Source: Gilliamella sp. Choc4-2 (GTDB taxonomy: Bacteria > Pseudomonadota > Gammaproteobacteria > Enterobacterales > Orbaceae). Taken from it: a stretch of 64,000 nt of DNA. Of this stretch, positions 40,185 to 49,410 are shown piece after piece. Position numbers and translations under genes: made by a program. The stretch is from the NCBI RefSeq assembly GCF_001690355.1, contig NZ_LZHG01000004.1:124001-188000 (forward strand), read 5' to 3'. Each line of letters begins with the position of its first letter. The first letter of the stretch is position 1. The notes under the pieces are model-generated. The model searched no databases, was not told the origin of the DNA, and was given only the letters and a program-made list of their open reading frames with translations.

Positions 40185-42198
40185 AATGACGAAGTAATGC
40201 TTCAAGTTGAGGTTCACGGCCTCGGAAGTTTTTAAATAATGTCATAGGCTCATCGCTACCACCTTGTGACAAGATGTTATCAAGAAATGCATTGCCTGTT
40301 TTAGCGTTGAAAATACCTTCTTCTTCAAAACGTGAAAATGCATCAGCAGATAATACTTCTGCCCATAAATAGCTATAATACCCTGCAGCATAACCACCAG
40401 CAAAGATATGGCTAAATGCGTGTGGAAATCTTCCCCATTCAACGGTAGGAACAACAGCAACTTGCTTTCTTATTTCAGCCAATGTATTTAATATATCAGG
40501 ATCTTTTTGTGTATGTAATTTAAAGTCAAAAAGACCAAATTCCAATTGGCGTAAAATAAATAGTGCTGCTTGATAGTTTTTAGCATCTAGCATCTTTTCT
40601 AACATATCAGTTGGTAGCGGTTCACCAGTTTGATAATGCCCAGATATGAATGCAAGCGCTTCAGGTTGCCAGCACCAGTTTTCTAAAAATTGACTTGGTA
40701 ATTCAACAGCATCCCATGGCACCCCATTAATACCAGAAACTGACGAAGTATCAATTTCGGTTAACATGTGGTGTAAACCATGACCAAATTCATGGAAAAG
40801 GGTTGTGACTTCGTCGTGTGTAAATAGTGCTGGTTTATCACCAACAGGGCGATTGAAGTTACAAGTTAAATAAGCAACGGGTTTTTGTACATGACCATCA
40901 GCAAAACGCATACGACCAATACAATCATCCATCCAAGCACCACCACGCTTATGTTCACGTGCATATAAATCAAGATAGAAACTACCTTTTAACTCACCAT
41001 TTGCGGCAAAGAGATCATAAAATTTAACTTCAGGATCCCAAACTTCAACGCCTTGTCGCTCTTTGGCTGTAATACCAAAAATGCGATGCACTACTTCAAA
41101 TAAACCATTAATAACTCGTTGTTGAGGGAAATAAGGACGCAATTCTTCATCGTTGATAGCGTACAAATGCTGTTTTTGCTTTTCACTATAATAAGCTATA
41201 TCCCATGGTTTGATGTCACTTGCGCCAAAAAACTCATAAGCATAACGTTTAAGATCTGCTAACTCTTTTTCACCTTGAGGTTTAGCTTTTGTGGCTAAAT
41301 CATTTAAAAATTCGAACACTTGTATAGTTGATTTTGCCATTTTTGTTGCGAGCGATTTATCAGCATAAGTATTAAAGCCTAATAACTGTGCAAGCTCATT
41401 ACGTAATGCTAAAATTTGCTTAATGATATCAGTATTATCCCATTTTCCTGCATTTGGTCCTTGATCTGATGCACGCGTATTATAGGCTTGGTAAAGTTCA
41501 AATCGTAAATCACGATTATCACAGTAGGTCATGACGGGAAGATAACTTGGTATATCTAAGGTTAGTAACCAACCCTCTTTATCTTTTAATTTAGCCTGTT
41601 CTTTTGCGGCAGAAAGCGCACTTTCAGGCATGCCAGATAGTTCTTTGATATCGGTAATTAATTTTGACCATCCCATGGTGGCATCTAGCACATTGTTACT
41701 ATATTTTGAGGATAATTCGGATAATTTTGCGACAATTTCACCATAACGTTTCTGTTTGTCATCAGGTAAGCCAATTCCAGATAATTCAAAATCACGTAAT
41801 GAATTGTCAACCACTTTTTTCTGTGCTTTGGTTAAAGTAGCATATTGCTCGCTTTCTTTGAGTTGCTTATAAGCTTGATATAAAGGTCTATGTTGCCCAA
41901 CCCATGTACTGTACTCAGATAGTAATGGCAGACAAGCTTCATAAGCTTCACGTAATTCGGGACTATTTTTAACTGAATTAAGATGACTAACCGGAGACCA
42001 AGCCCGAGTAAACTTTTCATCCATCTCATCAATTGGTTGAATTAAATTGTCCCAAGTATATTGGCTATTTTGCTTTAATACTGTTTCAATGGTATTTCTG
42101 CAGTTTTTTAAAGTTTCTTGTATAGCAGGCAAAACATGTTCGGGTTTAATTTGTGAAAAAAGGGGTAATGGTGCATCTGTTAATAATGGATTTGTCAT
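40171..42198 (-). CDS. prlC: Oligopeptidase A
   Basis: PrlC is a cytoplasmic M3 zinc metallopeptidase that degrades short peptides, including cleaved signal peptides. The zinc motif HEFGH is at 469-473, with a downstream Glu ligand in the SQFLENW region. It is 675 aa (E. coli 680). It is transcribed with rsmJ and rsuA. About 95 nt separate it from ibaG upstream, so read-through from the mla-ibaG unit is possible. Confidence 0.97.
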   Translation of the reverse strand: MTNPLLTDAPLPLFSQIKPEHVLPAIQETLKNCRNTIETVLKQNSQYTWDNLIQPIDEMDEKFTRAWSPVSHLNSVKNSPELREAYEACLPLLSEYSTWVGQHRPLYQAYKQLKESEQYATLTKAQKKVVDNSLRDFELSGIGLPDDKQKRYGEIVAKLSELSSKYSNNVLDATMGWSKLITDIKELSGMPESALSAAKEQAKLKDKEGWLLTLDIPSYLPVMTYCDNRDLRFELYQAYNTRASDQGPNAGKWDNTDIIKQILALRNELAQLLGFNTYADKSLATKMAKSTIQVFEFLNDLATKAKPQGEKELADLKRYAYEFFGASDIKPWDIAYYSEKQKQHLYAINDEELRPYFPQQRVINGLFEVVHRIFGITAKERQGVEVWDPEVKFYDLFAANGELKGSFYLDLYAREHKRGGAWMDDCIGRMRFADGHVQKPVAYLTCNFNRPVGDKPALFTHDEVTTLFHEFGHGLHHMLTEIDTSSVSGINGVPWDAVELPSQFLENWCWQPEALAFISGHYQTGEPLPTDMLEKMLDAKNYQAALFILRQLEFGLFDFKLHTQKDPDILNTLAEIRKQVAVVPTVEWGRFPHAFSHIFAGGYAAGYYSYLWAEVLSADAFSRFEEEGIFNAKTGNAFLDNILSQGGSDEPMTLFKNFRGREPQLEALLRHYGIH

Positions 42199-42293
42199 GT
42201 AGCGATACCTTTATACAAATGGTGTTGTCTATCGATAAAACACAATATGGTGGCGAAAACAATTAATTCAAGGGATTATTATGCTAAAAATGG

Positions 42294-42551
42294 TTATAAT
42301 CCCATCAATTTGCGTTCTCGTTGCCATTCAGTGGGTGTATACGTTTTTATAGAAAGCGCATGGATACGGTTATCATTAATAAATTCTGCCAAAGGAGCAT
42401 AAATTGCTTGTTGTTTTTTTACTCGACTTAAATCGGCAAATACTTCACCCACCGCAATAACTTGAAAGTGACTTCCATCGTCAGTTAAAACATGGAGATC
42501 ATCAAGTTCAAGCGAACTTTTTAATTTGTCTATAATTTCTTGTTTATTCAT
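42294..42551 (-). CDS. ibaG: BolA-family protein IbaG
   Basis: IbaG is a small BolA-fold protein that partners monothiol glutaredoxin in iron-sulfur metabolism and is linked to acid resistance. The 85-aa product has the BolA core [25 protein letters not shown], carrying the conserved His of the metal site. In E. coli it lies between mlaB and murA; here the mla side is kept but murA is replaced by prlC. A short repeat lies immediately upstream. Confidence 0.93.
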   Translation of the reverse strand: MNKQEIIDKLKSSLELDDLHVLTDDGSHFQVIAVGEVFADLSRVKKQQAIYAPLAEFINDNRIHALSIKTYTPTEWQRERKLMGL

Positions 42552-42593
42552 TAGTAATGCTCATCATTAATATAAATGTAGGACTCTTTTGTC

Positions 42594-42634
42594 AAAAATT
42601 TTCAGAAAAACCATGTGTTTTAGTATAAAAGTTA
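42594..42634 (-). repeat. Short intergenic repeat, copy 1 (upstream of ibaG)
   Basis: This segment shares a 14-base identical core (GTTTTAGTATAAAA on the plus strand, 42617-42630) and flanking TTTCAG and A/T runs with a second copy at 49315-49356. Read on the minus strand the core contains TATACT, a good -10 box, about 70 nt before the ibaG start, so it may be a promoter-bearing unit. Confidence 0.5.
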
Positions 42635-42641
42635 ACATTTT

Positions 42642-42914
42642 TTAAGTATTAATTACAGGTTGTAGATCATATAAGGTAATTAATGTTTGTAGCTGGGGAT
42701 TAATACCTTTGAGCTTTACATGATATTTATTGCAAAAATAAATTAAAGTTGCGAGCCCTGAAGAATCAACCCGTGGGAGTTGCGCTACATCAATGTATTT
42801 TACACCATTTAAAATGGAGTTTTGTGTTGACCATAAATCATTTAAAGAGTGAACATCAAGTTCACCTTGTAAACACAATACTTCTTGTTGTTTTTCTGTT
42901 TTTATTCGCGACAT
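42642..42914 (-). CDS. mlaB: Phospholipid transport STAS protein MlaB
   Basis: MlaB is a small cytoplasmic STAS-domain protein that binds the MlaF ATPase and stabilises the MlaFEDB transporter. The STAS signature is LPRVDSSGLATLIYF, about residues 46-60. From ATG 42914 it is 90 aa; a GTG two codons upstream overlaps the mlaC stop and sits too close to the AGG ribosome site. It ends the mla transcript before ibaG. Confidence 0.92.
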   Translation of the reverse strand: MSRIKTEKQQEVLCLQGELDVHSLNDLWSTQNSILNGVKYIDVAQLPRVDSSGLATLIYFCNKYHVKLKGINPQLQTLITLYDLQPVINT

Positions 42915-42919
42915 TATCA

Positions 42920-43564
42920 CTAGCCTTTTGGTTTAGCGTTTGGGTCTATATTGCGATTTGAAAGTTCATTTAATTGTTTAGTCAATGCATCAATACCATC
43001 TCGACGCAAAATAGTTGACCATTCATTTTGTTTGGTGGTGATCATGCTAACGCCTTCGGCAATTAAATCATACGCTTTCCATTCGCCAGTCACTGAATTT
43101 TTACGCCATTGGAAATCAATACGCAATGGTTGTTGGTTTTTATTAGGTTGGTTTAATAAAACACGAATAGAGATAAGCGTTTTACCTGTTAAATCTTTTG
43201 GTGATTCAACTTGATAAGTTTGGCCATTATACATAGATAATGCTTGAGCAAAAGCTTGTACCAAATAGTTTTCAAAAGCAGCGAAATAAGCTTTACGTTG
43301 CGCATCTGTAGCACTTTTATAATAATTACCTAAAATTAATGCGCCAGCATACTTTACTTGTACATAAGGTAATAAATCAGTTCTTACGATCTCTTTCAGT
43401 TTGTTAGGGTTTGATTTTAATGTCGCAGATTGTGAATTCATAGTGCTAAAAAGCTTATCAGCAGAAATTTGCATTTCTTTATAAGGATCATTTTCAGCAA
43501 ATGCTATCGTACTAAATACTAAAGCTAATACTAACACAATCGTTTGTTTCAATTTTGTTAACAT
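42920..43564 (-). CDS. mlaC: Periplasmic phospholipid carrier MlaC
   Basis: MlaC carries phospholipid between the outer-membrane MlaA complex and the inner-membrane MlaFEDB transporter. A signal peptide (residues 1-23, ending AFA before ENDPY) precedes a mature domain of the Ttg2D/NTF2-like fold. It is 214 aa (E. coli 211). It lies 9 nt after mlaD. MlaA is not in this window. Confidence 0.95.
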   Translation of the reverse strand: MLTKLKQTIVLVLALVFSTIAFAENDPYKEMQISADKLFSTMNSQSATLKSNPNKLKEIVRTDLLPYVQVKYAGALILGNYYKSATDAQRKAYFAAFENYLVQAFAQALSMYNGQTYQVESPKDLTGKTLISIRVLLNQPNKNQQPLRIDFQWRKNSVTGEWKAYDLIAEGVSMITTKQNEWSTILRRDGIDALTKQLNELSNRNIDPNAKPKG

Positions 43565-43573
43565 GTGAACTCC

Positions 43574-44146
43574 TTATTCGTCATTTTTATTTTGTGTATC
43601 TTGTTGTTTATCTTTATTTGAGTTGCCAACGCCATAGATAAATTGACCGATTAAATCTTCGATGACCATTGCGGGTTTAGTATTATGTATGACAAAACCT
43701 TCTTCAAAGTAAGGTGGAATTTTATTTTTTTGCAAAGCGGCGTTGGCTACGCCGTCAGAATCAATATCAAACTCAGTCATTCGATCAAATCCAAGGTTAA
43801 TATCAATAAATTGTTCGCCTAATAATCCGGATGTTTTAATTGAAAGCGAACTTGAGCTTGGAATTTTGTTGTATTGTGCATCAATATCTATTGTCACATA
43901 AGGTTTGTATATATCTTGTTCAGATGAGTGTAGAGTAATATCACTTATACGCCCAATAACCACACCACCAACTTTTATTGGTGAACGTGCTTTTAAACCT
44001 CCTATATTATCAAATACAGCATAAACCCGATAAGTGCTATGGCTAGCAAATGATGTTGGATCGGTGACTTTAAAACACAAAAATAGCACTGAGCAAATAA
44101 CTAGCAACATAAATAATCCAACGGTAATTTCAACTTTACGATTCAT
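43574..44146 (-). CDS. mlaD: MCE-domain protein MlaD
   Basis: MlaD forms the hexameric periplasmic ring of the Mla transporter. A single N-terminal span lies about 7-26 and the MCE domain about 38-116 (YAVFDNIGGLKARSPIKVGG). A C-terminal helix then leads to a charged tail. It is 190 aa (E. coli 183); the extra is the Lys/Asp/Asn-rich tail. Confidence 0.95.
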   Translation of the reverse strand: MNRKVEITVGLFMLLVICSVLFLCFKVTDPTSFASHSTYRVYAVFDNIGGLKARSPIKVGGVVIGRISDITLHSSEQDIYKPYVTIDIDAQYNKIPSSSSLSIKTSGLLGEQFIDINLGFDRMTEFDIDSDGVANAALQKNKIPPYFEEGFVIHNTKPAMVIEDLIGQFIYGVGNSNKDKQQDTQNKNDE

Positions 44147-44156
44147 CTCTATGACC

Positions 44157-44936
44157 TCAATGACTAAACATTAATGCGGTTAAAATAAAATCTAACCCCA
44201 AAATAACTAATGATGAATAAACAACGGTATTTGTTGTTGCTCGGCTAATTCCCTCTGATGTTGGTACGCAATCATAACCGTTAAACAGTGCAATCCAAGT
44301 GCTAGCAATGGCAAATGCAAAGCTTTTAACAAAACAGTTTCCTAAGTCGTGCCACCAATCTACATTGCTTTGAATTGATGACCAAAAAAATCCCGAATCA
44401 ATACCTTTCCAATCAACACCAACCAACATACCACCTAAAATGCCAACTGCAACAAAAATAGCTGTTAGAAACGGCATGCAAAAAAATCCAGCCCAAAAAC
44501 GTGGCGCAATGATTCGTCTTAATGGATCAACTGCCATCATTTCTAAACTTGATAATTGTTCAGTTGCTTTCATTAAACCGATTTCAGCCGTTAAAGCAGA
44601 GCCAGCACGACCAGCAAAAAGTAGCCCTGCAACAACAGGACCTAGCTCACGAAGTAGCGCAAGGGCAACCATCATCCCTAAACTTACTTCGGCCCCAAAG
44701 GTAGTTAGAATAAAATAACCTTGTAAGGCCAAAACCATGCCAATAAAAAGACCTGATACAATAATAATAGTTAAGGATTGAACGCCAACAAAGTAAAATT
44801 GTTTAATCAGTAAAGGAAACTGTTTTTTAAATTGTGGTTTACCAATTAATGCCCCAAAAAGCATAACGCAAGAACGACCTATCATCGCAATAATATTAAT
44901 AATCCATTGTCCTAATTTTGCCAGTAAATTTAACAT
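44157..44936 (-). CDS. mlaE: Mla transporter permease MlaE
   Basis: MlaE is the inner-membrane permease of the phospholipid transporter. It has about five hydrophobic spans, with the conserved [21 protein letters not shown] loop in the middle that couples to MlaF. It is 259 aa (E. coli 260). Its ATG overlaps the mlaF stop by one base. Confidence 0.96.
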   Translation of the reverse strand: MLNLLAKLGQWIINIIAMIGRSCVMLFGALIGKPQFKKQFPLLIKQFYFVGVQSLTIIIVSGLFIGMVLALQGYFILTTFGAEVSLGMMVALALLRELGPVVAGLLFAGRAGSALTAEIGLMKATEQLSSLEMMAVDPLRRIIAPRFWAGFFCMPFLTAIFVAVGILGGMLVGVDWKGIDSGFFWSSIQSNVDWWHDLGNCFVKSFAFAIASTWIALFNGYDCVPTSEGISRATTNTVVYSSLVILGLDFILTALMFSH

Positions 44937-45751
44937 TATTTTGTACCTCTGCTTAGGTCTAATTTGTAATCTTCAGCAGGATAATGAAAAGGCACAGGAC
45001 CATCTGCCAAGCCGTCAAGAAACTGTTTTACTCGTAAATCATCATTATCACGCAATTGTTGCGATGTGCCACCGGCAATAATATGTTGCTCAGCAACAAT
45101 ATAAGCATAATCGGCAATACTTAACACTTCGTTTACATCGTGGCTGACAACAATGCAGGTTAACCCTAATGATTGGTTAATTTCAGATATCAGTTTAACA
45201 ATAACTCCCATTGAGATAGGGTCTTGCCCCGCAAAAGGTTCGTCAAACATAATTAGATCAGGATCAAGCGCAATAGATCGAGCTAAAGCTGCTCGCCTTG
45301 CCATACCACCTGAAAGTTCCGAAGGCATCATTTTTGCGGCACCTCGTAAACCAACAGCTTGTAATTTCATTAAGACCAAATTATGCAATATTGGCTCAGG
45401 CAATTTGAAGTGTTCGCGTAATGGATAGGCAACATTATCAAATACATTTAGATCAGTAAATAAAGCCCCCGATTGGAATAACATGCTCATGCGTTTGCGT
45501 ACTTCATAAAGTCGGGCGCGAGACATATTTGAAATGTCTTCACCATCAAATAAAATTTTTCCTGACTGCGGTTTTAATTGTCCACCAATGAGCCTTAGTA
45601 GTGTGGTTTTACCTATACCTGAAGGTCCCATGATTGCTGTCACTTTTCCTTTAGGGACATTCAAACTCATATTTTTATAAATAGGTCGCGTTCCACGATA
45701 AAATGACATATCGTGAATTTCGACTAAATTTTGCTGTAATGTGTTTGTCAC
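44936..45751 (-). CDS. mlaF: Mla transporter ATPase MlaF
   Basis: MlaF is the ABC ATPase that drives phospholipid movement by MlaFEDB. Walker [10 protein letters not shown] is at 42-50, the signature [13 protein letters not shown] and Walker [11 protein letters not shown] follow, and the switch His is in VVSHDVNE. It is 271 aa (E. coli 269). It is the first gene of mlaFEDCB. The 290-nt gap upstream should hold the promoter, which I could not place. Confidence 0.96.
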   Translation of the reverse strand: MTNTLQQNLVEIHDMSFYRGTRPIYKNMSLNVPKGKVTAIMGPSGIGKTTLLRLIGGQLKPQSGKILFDGEDISNMSRARLYEVRKRMSMLFQSGALFTDLNVFDNVAYPLREHFKLPEPILHNLVLMKLQAVGLRGAAKMMPSELSGGMARRAALARSIALDPDLIMFDEPFAGQDPISMGVIVKLISEINQSLGLTCIVVSHDVNEVLSIADYAYIVAEQHIIAGGTSQQLRDNDDLRVKQFLDGLADGPVPFHYPAEDYKLDLSRGTK

Positions 45752-46041
45752 AGTGATTTCCTACACGACCAAAATTACGATTGTTTTTATTCTACTTGAT
45801 ATTTTTCAATAAGGAAATCAATTAAAGATATTGTCTATTTATGGATTATTTACAAGCTCAATAAGTTGATAACTTATCCAATATTTATATTTAACGATAT
45901 AACTAACTTTAAATATTTTGCTTCTTATTTAGTTTTTAAGTTAGAACCCTAAATTACGTTATTTATGGTAACCGTCAAAAAGAGCTACACCTTTTCCTTT
46001 TTATATTAAGGAAGACTTATGTAGGATACCAATAGGTAATT

Positions 46042-46740
46042 TTATTCGTGTCTTGCTTTACGAGCTAAGTAGTTTCCTGTACTTTGTACCAATTGGATGA
46101 AGATAATTAGAATAACCACACAAATATAAGTGACTGTATTATCAAAACGTTGATAGCCGTATGACACAGCTAAATCACCAATACCTCCAGCACCAATGGC
46201 ACCAGCCATAGCCGTAGCCCCAATTAAACCTATGGTCGCAGTTGTAAGAGTTAAAATTAAAGAACTAAATGCTTCTGGCAACATAAAATACCAAATAATT
46301 TGTGTTGGCGTTGCTCCCATTGATTGAGCCGCTTCAATAATACCACTATTCACGTCAAGTAATGAATTTTCAACTAATCTAGCAATGTAAGGAGCAACAT
46401 AAAATGTTAACGGAACAATTGCTGCTATAGTGCCAATAGAGCTATTTACAATGGCCTTTGTTAAAGGTTGGATAGCAACTAATAAAATAATAAAAGGCAA
46501 TGAGCGAACTATATTAATAATCGGGTTGATAATACGAAACACTCGACGATTTTCTAATAGTCCATAAGGTCTTGTTGTAACTAAGCAAATACCAAGTGGA
46601 ATTCCGATTAATGAACCTAAAATTAAGGAGAAAACTACCATAATCATGGTGTCATAGGATGCTTGAACAAATTGTTCAGTGGTTACTGATGTTGCAAAGA
46701 AAGAGACCAAATAGTCGATTATAGTATTAAATATTTCCAT
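46042..46740 (-). CDS. metI: D/L-methionine ABC transporter permease MetI
   Basis: MetI is the membrane subunit of the methionine importer. About five spans and the EAA loop (IIEAAQSMGATPTQIIWYFMLPEA) are visible. It is 232 aa (E. coli 217); the extra is mainly N-terminal. It overlaps metN by 14 nt and is the last gene of the pair. Confidence 0.94.
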   Translation of the reverse strand: MEIFNTIIDYLVSFFATSVTTEQFVQASYDTMIMVVFSLILGSLIGIPLGICLVTTRPYGLLENRRVFRIINPIINIVRSLPFIILLVAIQPLTKAIVNSSIGTIAAIVPLTFYVAPYIARLVENSLLDVNSGIIEAAQSMGATPTQIIWYFMLPEAFSSLILTLTTATIGLIGATAMAGAIGAGGIGDLAVSYGYQRFDNTVTYICVVILIIFIQLVQSTGNYLARKARHE

Positions 46741-47785
46741 TTTTACTCATCTCCCAATGTTTAATTTCAGTGACTTGCACACCGCACTCACGTAAGTAAT
46801 GTACTGATTCTTTGATATTACTATCGTTACCTTTTAGTTGAACAAACATACTACCTAAAACTGTTTTTTCGATTTCTGACATATGGGCAAACAAAATATT
46901 GACGATAACTTTTTGTTGCAGTATAAGTGAATTCATCACGGGTTCTGACGCAGATCGTCCTAAGAATTCGAGCTTAAATAATTTAATATTGTCTTTTTTA
47001 CCTTCTATTTCTAACAAATTTTCCACAACACCATTTGGAATTTGATCGTTGATCACTGAGCTAACAAAATTTTGAGTAGTTTGGTGTTTTGGTTGTCCAA
47101 ATACGTCAAGTACGTTACCTTGTTCTATAATTTTTCCTTTTTCCATTACTGCAACTTTATGGCAAATTTGTTCAATTACATGCATTTCGTGAGTAATTAA
47201 CACGACTGTTATTTTATATTTTTGATTGATTTTTTTGATTAAATCTAAAATAGCTTGAGTGGTTTGTGGATCAAGTGCTGAAGTTGCTTCATCGCATAAT
47301 AAAATATCAGGATCGTTGGCTAATGCCCGAGCGATACCAATGCGCTGTTTTTGTCCACCAGATAGCTCTTTGGGATAGTTGTTGGCTTTATCACTTAATC
47401 CAACAAATTCCAAAAGTTCATAGACTTTTTGTTTAATCGAATGTTTATCTTTTTTGATTAAAATTAAAGGAATAGCAATATTTTCAAATACGGTTTTTGA
47501 TTCAAGCAAATTAAAATGCTGAAAAATCATACCAATTTTTTGGCGTATTTGACGTAATTCAGCACTAGTTAATTGATTTAATACTTTATTTTGAATAATA
47601 ACATTGCCTTGAGTTGGCTTTTCAAGAAAATTAATTAAGCGCACTAAGGTGCTTTTACCTGCACCACTGTAACCAATAATGCCGTAAATATCCCCTTTAC
47701 TGATGGTTAAATTAATATCGTTTAAAGCTTGTGTTGTGACGCCATTTCTTTCATATTGTTTTGAGGCATGTTCAAATTTAATCAT
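46727..47785 (-). CDS. metN: D/L-methionine ABC transporter ATPase MetN
   Basis: MetN powers methionine uptake. Walker A GYSGAGKS is at 38-45, followed by LSGGQKQR and DEATSALDP. The C-terminal NIL domain (about 260-345), which binds methionine for feedback inhibition in this family, is retained. It is 352 aa (E. coli 343). The binding-protein gene metQ is on the opposite strand, 273 nt away. Confidence 0.95.
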   Translation of the reverse strand: MIKFEHASKQYERNGVTTQALNDINLTISKGDIYGIIGYSGAGKSTLVRLINFLEKPTQGNVIIQNKVLNQLTSAELRQIRQKIGMIFQHFNLLESKTVFENIAIPLILIKKDKHSIKQKVYELLEFVGLSDKANNYPKELSGGQKQRIGIARALANDPDILLCDEATSALDPQTTQAILDLIKKINQKYKITVVLITHEMHVIEQICHKVAVMEKGKIIEQGNVLDVFGQPKHQTTQNFVSSVINDQIPNGVVENLLEIEGKKDNIKLFKLEFLGRSASEPVMNSLILQQKVIVNILFAHMSEIEKTVLGSMFVQLKGNDSNIKESVHYLRECGVQVTEIKHWEMSKNGNI

Positions 47786-47945
47786 TATTCATCGCCTATT
47801 TATTTTCTTTTAGTTGAATAAGTGCTTGCTTAGCCAATTTGGATAAATTATTTCTTGTAGGTGTTTGGCATATTCAAAGATTGACAATAATTAATGTATC
47901 TAACGGTATCACAGGTTAAATTATTGCTCTAATAATCGTTTTTTA

Positions 47946-47972
47946 TATCTTATTCCATATAGTTATAAGATA
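47946..47972. promoter_or_regulatory. Inverted repeat in the metN-metQ divergent region
   Basis: TATCTTAT (47946-47953) and ATAAGATA (47965-47972) form a perfect 8-bp inverted repeat with an 11-nt spacer between the divergent genes. It does not resemble the AGACGTCT MetJ box, which I did not find here. It may be an operator for both units. Confidence 0.3.
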
Positions 47973-48058
47973 GAATTACTTGGAATAAATGAACGCTTTT
48001 TTCTGTGCTAGAGTGTATTTTATGCTTTAACGCTTAATGTTTATAGAGGATAGCTGAA

Positions 48059-48907
48059 ATGAAAAATGCGTTTATCAAGCAAAAAATATTTAAATACGTA
48101 TCAATCGCTTTCGTTGCTAGTTCAGCATTTTTGGCCATTGGTTGTGATAATTCGTCTAAACAAGTCGATAATCAGACAAAAAAAGAAATTAGCATGGGCG
48201 TATCACCAGGTCCATATAACGATCTTTTTAATGAAGCTGTTAAACCCATACTTGAATCAGAAGGTTATAAGGTTAAATTAGTGAATTTTCCGCATTTACT
48301 TGAATCAGATGTAGCTTTAAGTGAAGGTAGTATTGATTTAACCGTTGCACAGCACACAGCTTATATGAATGTGTTTAATGCCCAGCGTAAAGCAAATTTA
48401 AAACCAGTTGTACATGTACCATCGGTACCTGCGGCAATATTTTCACATAAGTTCACCTCATTAACGCAAATTTTTTCAGGAGCAAAAGTTGCTATTCCAC
48501 AAGATGCTTCTAATGCAGCTCGTTCATATAATCTGCTGGAAAAAGCTGGTTGGATAAAATTAAAAAATAATACAAATCCTATTATTGTTAATAAAAATGA
48601 TATTGCTCAAAATATAGCAGGTATTGAAATTATTGAAATGGATTCGGCCAATATCCCTAGAGTGCTTAATGAATTAGATTTTGCGGTAATTCCAGGTAGC
48701 ATTGTTTATTCTGCTAATATTGACTCGAACAAAGCATTACTTTCTGAAACCATCATTCCTGACTTAGAAATTATGGTTGTAGTGAATGAAGGAAACGAAA
48801 ATAGTCGATGGGCTCAAGATGTGAAGCGTATTTATCAATCTCAACAATTTAAAGATTATATGAAAACGCATAACCAAAATGGTTATTGGGTGATGCCTCA
48901 AGAATAA
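48059..48907 (+). CDS. metQ: MetQ-family substrate-binding lipoprotein
   Basis: This is the NlpA/MetQ-type binding lipoprotein that delivers methionine to MetNI. A lipoprotein signal ends AIGC, with lipidated Cys at 29. The mature part keeps the family landmarks GSIDLTVAQHTAYMN and AIPQDASNAARS, but is rather diverged from E. coli MetQ. At 282 aa it is near the usual 271. Methionine is the likely ligand by association with metNI, but this is inference. A shared bidirectional terminator follows. Confidence 0.85.
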   Translation: MKNAFIKQKIFKYVSIAFVASSAFLAIGCDNSSKQVDNQTKKEISMGVSPGPYNDLFNEAVKPILESEGYKVKLVNFPHLLESDVALSEGSIDLTVAQHTAYMNVFNAQRKANLKPVVHVPSVPAAIFSHKFTSLTQIFSGAKVAIPQDASNAARSYNLLEKAGWIKLKNNTNPIIVNKNDIAQNIAGIEIIEMDSANIPRVLNELDFAVIPGSIVYSANIDSNKALLSETIIPDLEIMVVVNEGNENSRWAQDVKRIYQSQQFKDYMKTHNQNGYWVMPQE

Positions 48908-48936
48908 GCAATAGCAAGGTAAAGTTATAAAGAAAC

Positions 48937-48960
48937 GCCCGTTTTATTACGGGCATTTTA
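48937..48960. terminator. Bidirectional terminator between metQ and the rhodanese gene
   Basis: A 6-bp GC-rich stem (48937-48942 with 48949-48954) with a 6-nt loop has T-rich sequence on both outer sides. It lies at the convergent junction and overlaps the end of the minus-strand gene. Confidence 0.65.
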
Positions 48961-49287
48961 GTACCTTATCATCTGTTTATCAACCGTTAACGCCCAAGCA
49001 TCAATCCCCCCTGTAAGATTATAGAGAAAGTTAGGATCAAACCCGTTTTCTGCTAAATAATGAGCAACAGTTAGGCTACGTCTGCCGTGATGACAATAAA
49101 TAACAATATCGATTTCATCTGGGATTTTATCTAGATATAAAGGGATCATATTCATTGGAATATGAATTGCGTTGCTAATACTGCAAATGGCTATTTCATT
49201 GGGTTCTCGTACATCGAGCAGAAATAGATTATTTTGCTGATTTAATTTTTGTGCAAGTTCTGTGGGAGCGATTTCTTTTATTGTCAT
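48958..49287 (-). CDS. Rhodanese-like sulfurtransferase
   Basis: This is a single-domain rhodanese of 109 aa, about the size of E. coli GlpE (108). It has the LLDVREPNE segment and an active-site loop CHHGRRS with the catalytic Cys at 65. The loop differs from that of GlpE (CYHGNSS) and resembles rhodaneses of unassigned function, so I do not give the glpE name. No glp genes are adjacent. The second copy of a short repeat lies just upstream. Confidence 0.88.
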   Translation of the reverse strand: MTIKEIAPTELAQKLNQQNNLFLLDVREPNEIAICSISNAIHIPMNMIPLYLDKIPDEIDIVIYCHHGRRSLTVAHYLAENGFDPNFLYNLTGGIDAWALTVDKQMIRY

Positions 49288-49314
49288 TATTTAAAACTTA
49301 TTAAAGTGATTGTA

Positions 49315-49356
49315 AAAAAGTTTCAGGAAACTATACGTTTTAGTATAAAACTTTAA
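49315..49356 (-). repeat. Short intergenic repeat, copy 2 (upstream of the rhodanese gene)
   Basis: This matches copy 1 at 42594-42634: an identical 14-base core at 49337-49350, plus TTTCAG and flanking runs, with one gap. On the minus strand the TATACT within the core lies about 55 nt before the gene start. The transcribed side also folds as GTTT-CCTG-AAAC followed by Ts. Confidence 0.5.
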
Positions 49357-49410
49357 TTTTAAATTTATTAATGGCACCCTGCAACGATATTGCAGGATGC
49401 TATTTCCTAC

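Noticed and set aside
42272-42303. 8-bp inverted repeat across the end of ibaG
   Set aside because: The 16-nt loop and lack of a U tract make a terminator unlikely.
45153-45428. 91-aa frame antisense to mlaF
   Set aside because: Overlaps the ABC signature region of mlaF; the open frame is explained by conserved mlaF codons.
47786-48058. Search for SAM riboswitch or MetJ boxes at metN-metQ
   Set aside because: No conserved riboswitch core and no AGACGTCT-like tandem sites were seen.
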